Below are positions 1 through 5,481 of a DNA stretch of 6,401 nucleotides, piece by piece. The stretch covers positions 10,119 through 16,519 of the forward strand of contig DIKC01000048.1 of assembly GCA_002421565.1 (NCBI GenBank), given 5' to 3'. The DNA is from Desulfobulbaceae bacterium UBA5628 (GTDB lineage Bacteria > Desulfobacterota > Desulfobulbia > Desulfobulbales > Desulfurivibrionaceae). The translations under genes were made by a program, and so were the position numbers. Positions within the stretch are counted from its first letter, which is position 1. Each line of letters starts with the position of its first letter. A model generated the notes under the pieces. The model saw only the letters and a program-made list of their open reading frames with translations. It had not been told where the DNA came from and did not search any database.

Positions 1-334
1 AGTTGCCCTGGCCGTCCACCAGGGGATAACGGAGGGAAAAACCCTGGGCCATCCGCACCAGGGTGTCGTACACCGCGCTGTCGCCGTGGGGGTGATACTT
101 ACCGATTACGTCACCGACGATACGGGCCGACTTGAGGTGAGGCCGGGCATGGGTGTTGTTCAACTCCCGCATCGCGAACAGCACCCGCCGGTGGACCGGC
201 TTGAGGCCGTCGCGGACATCGGGGAGGGCGCGGCCGATGATCACGCTCATGGCATAATCAAGGTAGGACTTGCGGAGTTCCTTTTCGATGGAAATGGTCG
301 GAAAAACCGGATTTTGCTCGTTTGTATCGCTCAT
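1..334 (-). CDS. gyrA: DNA gyrase subunit A, N-terminal 111 residues (cut by window edge)
   Basis: GyrA is the DNA-breaking and rejoining subunit of the A2B2 gyrase, which introduces negative supercoils into DNA using ATP hydrolysed by GyrB. Only the first 111 codons are visible. They start with [11 protein letters not shown] at an ATG and contain the family signatures [20 protein letters not shown] (about residues 24-43) and KPVHRR (45-50). The quinolone-resistance region follows, [11 protein letters not shown], about 81-91. Ser86 and Asp90, equivalent to E. coli Ser83 and Asp87, are the ordinary susceptible-type residues. The catalytic tyrosine lies beyond the window. The start is supported by AAGG seven bases upstream on the minus strand and by the 22-nt gap after the gyrB stop, which implies co-transcription and possibly translational coupling. 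The identification is secure. Only the remainder of the gene is unknown. Confidence 0.97.
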   Translation of the reverse strand, partial: MSDTNEQNPVFPTISIEKELRKSYLDYAMSVIIGRALPDVRDGLKPVHRRVLFAMRELNNTHARPHLKSARIVGDVIGKYHPHGDSAVYDTLVRMAQGFSLRYPLVDGQGN

Positions 335-341
335 CTGAAAA

Positions 342-345
342 CCTT
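342..345 (-). promoter_or_regulatory. Shine-Dalgarno of gyrA
   Basis: On the minus strand AAGG lies seven bases before the gyrA ATG, inside the 22-nt gyrB-gyrA gap. The surrounding 10-mer AACCATAAGG (342-351) recurs exactly ahead of gyrB at 2770-2779. Confidence 0.7.
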
Positions 346-356
346 ATGGTTCAGGA

Positions 357-2759
357 TTAAAAATCAAGGGAAGAAACTTCCAGGGCGTGGTTCTGGATGA
401 AGTCGCGGCGCGGCTCCACCTTGTCGCCCATCAGGGTAGTGAACATCTCGTCGGCTTTTTCCGCGTCCTCGATGGTGACCTGGAGCAGGATCCGGTTGCC
501 CGGATTCATGGTGGTTTCCCACAACTGTTCCGGGTTCATTTCACCCAAACCTTTGTAACGCTGAAGCGAGCTGCCCTTGAAGGATTCGGCCTTGACCGTG
601 GCCAGCATTTCCCGCCAGGAAGGGGCGGCGATTTCCTGATTCTTGACCACCACCGTATAGCCGCCGTCGAGATAATCCTTGATCGCGGGATACTGGGCCA
701 GGGCGGCCCGGTATTCCGGCATCAGGGGAATCTGGGGCCCGATGGTGATGATCAGATGGGCCTTGTCCTTGATCGCGGCGTCGAATTCATAGCAACTGGG
801 CCGCCAGCGGCAGGGCCGGATACTGCTTAAAATAAGCCGGCCGTCGGTACCCAGCTTCTGGTGCAGTTGGTTAAGCAACTCCTGGTTTTCAAACTGGTCG
901 GCGGAATGGATGTCCTCGGCCAGGAGGAAACGGACCATCTCTTCCCAGAGGTTGATCCGGCCCAGATTGTCCACCACCCGCTGATAGGCCACCAGTTCCT
1001 GAAGCAGGCCCACCAGTTCCTCGCCCTCCACCACCCGGCCGTTGGTGGTACGGATGTTCATCATGGTGCTGGCCTGACTGAAGAGAAACCGGTTGAGGGC
1101 ATCGTCGTCGAGGAAAAACTGCTCCTTTTTGCCCCGGCTGAGGCGATAAAGCGGGGGCTGGCCGATATAGACATGGCCGTTTTCCACCAGGGAGAGCATC
1201 TGCCGGTAGAAAAAGGTGAGGAGCAAGGTGCGGATGTGGGCTCCGTCCACGTCGGCGTCGGTCATGATGATGATCTTGTGGTAGCGCAACCGTTCCGGAT
1301 CGAACTCCTCCTTGCCGATGCCGGTGCCGAGGGCGGCGATCAACTGCTTGATTTCCTCGCTGCTCAATATCTTGTCGAAACGCGCCTTTTCCACGTTCAT
1401 GATCTTGCCGCGGAGGGGCAGAATGGCCTGAATCGAACGGTCTCGGCCCTGCTTGGCGCTGCCGCCGGCGGAATCGCCCTCGACCAGGAAAATCTCCCTT
1501 TCCTTGGGGTCTTTGGACTGACATTCGGCCAGCTTGGCGGCCATCATCACATCGAGGCCGCCCTTCTTGCGGGAAAGATCCTTGGCCCGGCGGGCCGCCT
1601 CCCGGGCTCGGGCCGCCTCCACCGCCTTGCCCAGAATCTTGCGGGCCTCCTGGGGGTTCTGCTCCAGATATTCGGAGATTTTTTCGTGGCAAACGGTTTC
1701 AACGATCGACTTGACTTCGCTGTTGCCGAGCTTGGTCTTGGTCTGGCCCTCGAACTGGGGATTGGGCACCCGGGTCGAGATAACGCAGGTGATCCCCTCC
1801 CGGACGTCGTCGCCGGAAAGCTTTTCCCGCAGGTTCTTGGGCACGATGTCGTCGCTGGCGTAGCGGTTGATGCACTTGGTCAGGGCGGCCCGGAAGCCGA
1901 CCACATGAGCGCCGCCCTCCCGGGTGTGGATGTTGTTGACATAGGAAAAGAGGCGCTCGGAATAGCCGTCGAAATACTGGAAGGCCACCTCCACCTGGAC
2001 ATCGTCCCGTTCGCCTTCGACAAAGACCGGCTCGTTGTGAACCACGGTGCGGTTGCGGTTGAGATATTCGACAAAGGAGACGATGCCGCCCTTGAAATGA
2101 AATTCGTCCTCAGCCCCGCTCCGTTCGTCGTGAAGGATGATTTTCACGTCCTTGTTGAGGAAGGCCAGCTCCCGCAGCCGGGTCTGGATAATTTCGTAAT
2201 TGAATTCGGTGGTTTCGGTGAAAATACCCGGGTCGGGAAGAAAGGTAATCCGGGTGCCGGTGCGGTCGCTGGGGCCGACGATTTCCACCTCGCTTTCCTT
2301 GATCCCGTAGCAGTAGCTCTGGCGGTGAACATGGCCGTCCCGCCGCACCTCGGCCACGGTCTTGAGACTGAGGGCGTTGACCACCGAGACCCCGACCCCA
2401 TGCAGACCGCCGGAAACCTTGTAGGTGGAGTGGTCGAACTTGCCCCCGGCGTGCAAGGTACACATGACCAGCTCCAGGGCGGAAACTCCCTCGGTGGGAT
2501 GGATCCCCACCGGAATGCCGCGGCCGTCATCCTCGACGCTGACGCTGCCCTCCTTGTGGATGATCACCTTGATATGGCTGCAATGTCCGGCCAGGGCCTC
2601 GTCGATGCTGTTGTCCACCACCTCGTAAACCAGATGGTGCAACCCTTCCTCGGCGGTATTGCCGATATACATGGCCGGGCGCATCCGCACCCCTTCCAGA
2701 CCGGAGAGAACCTTGATCTGCTCGGCCCCGTAATTTGTCTTAATGGTGTTATTTTCCAA
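357..2759 (-). CDS. gyrB: DNA gyrase subunit B
   Basis: GyrB is the ATPase subunit of DNA gyrase. The 800-residue protein shows the GHKL ATPase fold: Glu46 and Asn50 in YEVVDNSIDEA, DDGRGIP (77-83), and the lid motif GGLHGVG (117-123). Lys341 in QTKTKLGN is the transducer lysine. The TOPRIM metal site is Glu427 in EGDSAGG (427-433) plus DADVDG (501-506). QRYKGLGEMN (733-742) lies in the C-terminal tail that contacts GyrA. The length, close to E. coli GyrB (804), fits the Gram-negative type with an insertion roughly at 560-725; that insertion is poorly conserved and I cannot interpret it. The start is a TTG. The upstream in-frame TAA leaves no earlier start, and AAGGAAGG sits six bases before it. 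The gene is 56 nt after dnaN and 22 nt before gyrA, so probably in the same transcript. Arg450 takes the place of E. coli Lys447, a natural variant. Confidence 0.98.
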   Translation of the reverse strand: MENNTIKTNYGAEQIKVLSGLEGVRMRPAMYIGNTAEEGLHHLVYEVVDNSIDEALAGHCSHIKVIIHKEGSVSVEDDGRGIPVGIHPTEGVSALELVMCTLHAGGKFDHSTYKVSGGLHGVGVSVVNALSLKTVAEVRRDGHVHRQSYCYGIKESEVEIVGPSDRTGTRITFLPDPGIFTETTEFNYEIIQTRLRELAFLNKDVKIILHDERSGAEDEFHFKGGIVSFVEYLNRNRTVVHNEPVFVEGERDDVQVEVAFQYFDGYSERLFSYVNNIHTREGGAHVVGFRAALTKCINRYASDDIVPKNLREKLSGDDVREGITCVISTRVPNPQFEGQTKTKLGNSEVKSIVETVCHEKISEYLEQNPQEARKILGKAVEAARAREAARRAKDLSRKKGGLDVMMAAKLAECQSKDPKEREIFLVEGDSAGGSAKQGRDRSIQAILPLRGKIMNVEKARFDKILSSEEIKQLIAALGTGIGKEEFDPERLRYHKIIIMTDADVDGAHIRTLLLTFFYRQMLSLVENGHVYIGQPPLYRLSRGKKEQFFLDDDALNRFLFSQASTMMNIRTTNGRVVEGEELVGLLQELVAYQRVVDNLGRINLWEEMVRFLLAEDIHSADQFENQELLNQLHQKLGTDGRLILSSIRPCRWRPSCYEFDAAIKDKAHLIITIGPQIPLMPEYRAALAQYPAIKDYLDGGYTVVVKNQEIAAPSWREMLATVKAESFKGSSLQRYKGLGEMNPEQLWETTMNPGNRILLQVTIEDAEKADEMFTTLMGDKVEPRRDFIQNHALEVSSLDF

Positions 2760-2765
2760 GTTCCG

Positions 2766-2773
2766 CCTTCCTT
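2766..2773 (-). promoter_or_regulatory. Shine-Dalgarno of gyrB, decides the TTG start
   Basis: AAGGAAGG on the minus strand ends six bases before the TTG at 2759-2757. It is the strongest ribosome-binding site in the window and is the main reason for accepting a TTG start. The in-frame codons upstream reach a TAA within five codons, and the first internal ATG lies beyond the conserved N-terminal residues. Confidence 0.75.
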
Positions 2774-2815
2774 ATGGTTGATTTAAATTCTGTCCCCTTT
2801 AACTACCCATTTTAA

Positions 2816-3946
2816 CTATATTTTCATGGGCATGATCACACTGAGATAGCCGCGATCTTTTTCTCCCTGAAGCAGGCAGGGGCTTGCCTCGGAATTGATA
2901 TAGACCTTGATTTTTTCACTCTCCATCACCTGCAAGGCCTCGATAAAATATTTGCCGTTGAATCCCAACTGCATCGGCTCCCCTTCATAGGTGGTGACGA
3001 TTTCCTCCTTGGCATTGCCGATATCCATGTTTTGCGAGGCCAGGGTAAGTTTATGCTTTTCCATAAAAAAATGGACGGAATTAAAACGATCTTCGGTAAA
3101 GATGTTGACCCTTTTCAAGGATTGCATCAGGGGCAGGCGTTCCATCACCATATGCTTGCTCTTGTCCACCGCCTCGATGAGCATTTTGTAGTTGGGAAAA
3201 TCTCCGTTCATCAAGCGGATGACCATCACTCCCTGGTTTATTTTGATCACCATCTGCTTTTCTTCCAGACCAAGGCTGATGGTTTCCTCCATTTCGCACA
3301 ACTTGCGTAATTCCTGAGCCCCTTTGCGGGGAACCAGGATAATCCGGTCCATATTGAGGACGCTCAAGTCGCTCTCCACCTTTCTTTCCATCATGGTCAG
3401 ACGATGGCCGTCGGTGGATACCAGGCGCAGGAAATGGCCTTCATCCAGAATTTCCCTTTCCAGCAGCAAACCGGCCATGGTGAATTGGTTTTCACTATCA
3501 GCGGCCACCGAAAAGATGGTTTTATCAATGAGATCACTGATTATTTCGGCGGGCATTCGGACCATATTTTCTTCCTGGTACAACGGAAAGGCCGGGAATT
3601 CCTCAGCCGGAATTCCGGCCAGGTTATAGGCCGAGGCATCGACGGTGATCCGAGCCCAGCTGTTATCCATTTCCTCCAGGTGAATCTGATCGCCTCCCGA
3701 TTCCCGGACCAGTTCGAAAAACTTGCGGGCCGGCAGGGTAATCGCCCCTTCGGATAAAATTTCGGCCGGCACCAGATAGCGAATACCTATTTCCAGATCG
3801 GTGGCGGTAAGCAATAAACCACTATCCCGTGAATCAAGAAGGATATTGGACAAAACCGCCAAGGTTCCTTTTTTACCGGTGATATTCAGCAGAGCGGCAA
3901 GGGCGGAGAGCAATTCGGACCGGGGAGCATTGAGAGTCAGGGCCAT
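2816..3946 (-). CDS. dnaN: DNA polymerase III beta subunit (sliding clamp)
   Basis: DnaN forms the ring-shaped homodimer that encircles DNA and tethers the replicative polymerase and other clamp-binding enzymes. The 376-residue length is slightly above E. coli (366) and fits three clamp domains of about 120-130 residues each. Recognisable family features are LAVLSNILL followed by LTATDLEIGI (about 29-55), the domain-2 motif STDGHRLTM (about 177-185), DFPNYKMLI in the middle of the third quarter, and the C-terminal YLSVIMPMKI, corresponding to the MPMRL end of E. coli that lines the peptide-binding pocket. The ATG start is preceded by AAGGA with seven bases of spacing. The gene heads the leftward dnaN-gyrB-gyrA cluster. 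Neither dnaA (upstream) nor recF (downstream) is adjacent, unlike the common order. Base composition is less GC-rich than gyrB. Confidence 0.97.
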   Translation of the reverse strand: MALTLNAPRSELLSALAALLNITGKKGTLAVLSNILLDSRDSGLLLTATDLEIGIRYLVPAEILSEGAITLPARKFFELVRESGGDQIHLEEMDNSWARITVDASAYNLAGIPAEEFPAFPLYQEENMVRMPAEIISDLIDKTIFSVAADSENQFTMAGLLLEREILDEGHFLRLVSTDGHRLTMMERKVESDLSVLNMDRIILVPRKGAQELRKLCEMEETISLGLEEKQMVIKINQGVMVIRLMNGDFPNYKMLIEAVDKSKHMVMERLPLMQSLKRVNIFTEDRFNSVHFFMEKHKLTLASQNMDIGNAKEEIVTTYEGEPMQLGFNGKYFIEALQVMESEKIKVYINSEASPCLLQGEKDRGYLSVIMPMKI

Positions 3947-3953
3947 GGCGTCG

Positions 3954-3958
3954 TCCTT
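3954..3958 (-). promoter_or_regulatory. Shine-Dalgarno of dnaN
   Basis: AAGGA on the minus strand, seven bases upstream of the dnaN ATG (3946-3944), supports that start. Confidence 0.65.
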
Positions 3959-3964
3959 AGTTAG

Positions 3965-3982
3965 TTTAAAAAGCTTTTTAAA
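3965..3982. repeat. 18-bp perfect palindrome upstream of dnaN
   Basis: TTTAAAAAGCTTTTTAAA is identical to its reverse complement and is centred about 27 bases before the dnaN ATG, in the probable leader. A near copy with one substitution and one extra T lies at 4298-4316, ahead of the divergent gene. It could be an operator or simply an AT-rich flexible element. It has no GC stem and is unlikely to be an intrinsic terminator. Confidence 0.6.
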
Positions 3983-4012
3983 AAAAGATGATGGTTATTA
4001 GGGGTGTTAATA

Positions 4013-4021
4013 TGTGGAAAA
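4013..4021 (-). promoter_or_regulatory. DnaA-box-like site, full match to relaxed consensus
   Basis: The minus strand reads TTTTCCACA, which fits TTWTNCACA at every position and differs from the strict E. coli TTATCCACA at one base. It lies 67 bases upstream of the dnaN start. It could serve in origin function or in DnaA control of dnaN. Confidence 0.45.
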
Positions 4022-4101
4022 TGATCTTATCATCCTAAAAACATTACTTAATTTATGATGTTCACAGCGGTTGGAAAAAGCCGGTAAAAGCGACGGTAAG
4101 G

Positions 4102-4110
4102 TTTTCAACA
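4102..4110 (+). promoter_or_regulatory. DnaA-box-like site, one mismatch
   Basis: The plus strand reads TTTTCAACA, one mismatch from TTWTNCACA. It lies inside the spacer of the 9-bp inverted repeat and four bases from the next candidate. One-mismatch sites also occur by chance inside gyrB (for example TTTTCCACG at 1387-1395), so the weight comes from clustering only. Confidence 0.25.
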
Positions 4111-4114
4111 TTTT

Positions 4115-4123
4115 TTAAGCACA
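4115..4123 (+). promoter_or_regulatory. DnaA-box-like site, one mismatch
   Basis: The plus strand reads TTAAGCACA, one mismatch from TTWTNCACA, with the CACA core intact. It lies just before the right arm of the inverted repeat at 4127-4135. Confidence 0.25.
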
Positions 4124-4297
4124 AAACCAACCGCTATAAAGTATTTTTTGTTAATATCTGGTGGACAACTTTAACGCTTTGTTGTTAGATCATTTTTTTA
4201 ATGGGCAAGGAAAAAAATAACCAGTTGCGAAAATATAGTCGGAAAAGATAAAAAATTCAATAAATTTCAAGAAAAATGGGCTAATTATCTATTTGAA

Positions 4298-4316
4298 TTA
4301 AAAGGCTTTTTTAAAG
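4298..4316. repeat. Imperfect palindrome resembling the one ahead of dnaN
   Basis: TTAAAAGGCTTTTTTAAAG resembles the 3965-3982 palindrome, differing in the aligned part by one A-to-G change and one extra T. It is centred about 42 bases before the GTG of the serine hydrolase. AT-rich context makes chance similarity quite possible. Confidence 0.35.
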
Positions 4317-4335
4317 CAGGGCAAAAAAAACATCC

Positions 4336-4340
4336 GGGAA
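4336..4340 (+). promoter_or_regulatory. Weak Shine-Dalgarno of the serine hydrolase, decides the GTG start
   Basis: GGGAA lies seven bases before the GTG at 4348-4350. An in-frame TAA at 4312-4314 and the absence of any ATG or TTG between it and the GTG make this GTG the only upstream start. Confidence 0.45.
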
Positions 4341-4347
4341 ACGAGCG

Positions 4348-5481
4348 GTGCAAAAAAAATCATTTGAAATTAACAAGTTAAGTACGCTTTTAGCGCAAGG
4401 GGTGAAAAATGCGGTTTTTCCCGGAGCCGCGGCGGCAATTTTATTGGGCAGCGGTGAAAAAAGAGAGCAATGGTTGGTTAGTGAAGGGTTCTGTTCTTAC
4501 CGGCAAAAAGAGAGCAAAAAGGTGGATGAAAAAACGATTTACGACCTGGCCTCACTCACCAAACCTTTGGTTACGGTTCTGGCCTTGGTTGCTCTGGTGG
4601 GAGCCGGTAAAATTCGCCTGGACAGCACCCTGGCTGAAATTTTATGGTCAAAGGAGTTAAACAACGCTGCGGACAAACAAAACATCACCCTGGCCGACCT
4701 CCTTGCCCATCGGGCCGGTTTTGCCGCCCATCGGCCGTTTTTTAAGGAATTGAGCGCTATTGCCGGATCGGATCGGCGGACGGCGCTGAAAAAGCTGATT
4801 TTGGCGGAACCGTTAATTTATCCGGTGGGCAGTCGCGCTCTTTATAGTGATTTGGGATTTATCCTGGCCGGCATGATCGCGGAACAAGTAAGCGGTATGA
4901 GTTTGGATCAATTGGCCCGGGAACGGTTATTTCAGCCGTGGCGGTTGACAGAGGAGCTTTTTTACCCGGCGGCCGGGGGGCCGTCCGGCCGCCGGGTATA
5001 TGCCCCAGGCGAGTATTGTCAGTGGCGGCAAAGGGTGCTTGGCGGGGAGGTGGGTGATGAAAACTGCGCCGCCCTTGGGGGAGTCGCCGGCCATGCCGGG
5101 CTGTTCGGCACCAGCAAGGGGGTGGCGACCCTGGCCGGGAGGCTGCTTGATCTCTGGCTGGGCAAGACTTCCCATCCGGCCTTGGACCCGGCTCTGGTCG
5201 CCACCTTTTTGAGCCGTCAGGAAAAACCGGCCGGAACCACCTGGGCCTTGGGTTTCGATACCCCCACTCCCGGCGCCTCTTCCTCCGGCCGTTATTTTTC
5301 CCCAACCAGTGTCGGCCATCTAGGCTTCAGCGGCACCTCCTTCTGGATCGATCCGCAAAAGGAACTGGTGGTGGTACTTTTGAGCAACCGGGTTCATCCC
5401 AGCCGCTACAACGAAAAGATCAAAAAATTCCGGCCGCTTTTCCACGACGCGGTGGTCGAAGCCTTGGGGCTGGTCGGTTAA
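4348..5481 (+). CDS. Beta-lactamase/PBP-superfamily serine hydrolase, class C-like
   Basis: This 377-residue protein belongs to the beta-lactamase-related serine hydrolases (AmpC/EstB/D,D-peptidase fold, Pfam Beta-lactamase PF00144). The nucleophile motif is S69-L-T-K72 in DLASLTKP. The second motif is Y166-S-D168 in YSDLGFILAGMIAEQ, where classical class C enzymes have YxN. HLG (324-326) in GHLGFSGTSFWID replaces the KTG motif. LADLLAHRAGF (about 115-125) is another family signature. There is no visible signal peptide or membrane segment at the N-terminus (MQKKSFEINKLSTLLAQGV), so a cytoplasmic location is inferred. The motif variants point to an esterase, amidase or peptidase rather than a true beta-lactamase; the substrate is unknown. 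It is divergent from dnaN and convergent with the mtnA-like gene, so it is probably monocistronic. The first part of the gene is visibly AT-richer than the last part. Start is GTG. Confidence 0.9.
   Translation: MQKKSFEINKLSTLLAQGVKNAVFPGAAAAILLGSGEKREQWLVSEGFCSYRQKESKKVDEKTIYDLASLTKPLVTVLALVALVGAGKIRLDSTLAEILWSKELNNAADKQNITLADLLAHRAGFAAHRPFFKELSAIAGSDRRTALKKLILAEPLIYPVGSRALYSDLGFILAGMIAEQVSGMSLDQLARERLFQPWRLTEELFYPAAGGPSGRRVYAPGEYCQWRQRVLGGEVGDENCAALGGVAGHAGLFGTSKGVATLAGRLLDLWLGKTSHPALDPALVATFLSRQEKPAGTTWALGFDTPTPGASSSGRYFSPTSVGHLGFSGTSFWIDPQKELVVVLLSNRVHPSRYNEKIKKFRPLFHDAVVEALGLVG

Larger units (their letters stand above)
4066..4135. repeat. 9-bp inverted repeat with 52-nt spacer
   Basis: AGCGGTTGG (4066-4074) is matched by its exact reverse complement CCAACCGCT (4127-4135). 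These arms are GC-richer islands in an AT-rich region and bracket two DnaA-box-like sites. Within the spacer CGGTAA occurs twice, 12 bases apart (4082-4087 and 4094-4099). The repeat could be a long-loop hairpin or a pair of oppositely oriented protein sites. Confidence 0.6.
3947..4347. other. AT-rich intergenic region, candidate oriC or origin-proximal regulatory region
   Basis: This 401-nt stretch separates the divergent dnaN and serine-hydrolase genes and has no convincing ORF. It is much richer in A and T than the flanking genes, with many A and T runs, especially at 4190-4330. It holds one full match to the relaxed DnaA-box consensus TTWTNCACA (4013-4021), two one-mismatch sites (4102-4110 and 4115-4123), a 9-bp inverted repeat (4066-4074 with 4127-4135) and two related palindromes near its two ends. 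A position next to dnaN-gyrB-gyrA is typical for bacterial origins, so oriC is a reasonable inference. The region must also hold the promoters for both flanking genes, but I could not pick -35/-10 pairs with confidence. A plain regulatory gap is the main alternative. Confidence 0.45.

Noticed and set aside
1180..1188. DnaA-box-like TTTTCCACC inside gyrB, similar to TTTTCCACG at 1387-1395
   Set aside because: Isolated one-mismatch matches within coding sequence, read as chance; they show how easily single sites arise.
861..2786. A 641-codon open frame on the plus strand antisense to gyrB
   Set aside because: It lies wholly opposite a certain gyrB, has no recognisable domain, and its composition follows from GC-rich codon structure on the other strand.
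4225..4252. Possible promoter TTGCGA, 16 bases, GATAAA for the serine hydrolase
   Set aside because: Both boxes have two mismatches to the sigma-70 consensus and the AT-rich background makes such pairs common, so it is not called as a feature.
4859..5319. Two overlapping minus-strand open frames inside the serine hydrolase gene
   Set aside because: They are rich in Pro, Arg and Gly, have no family motifs, and are shadows of the plus-strand gene, whose catalytic motifs are clear.
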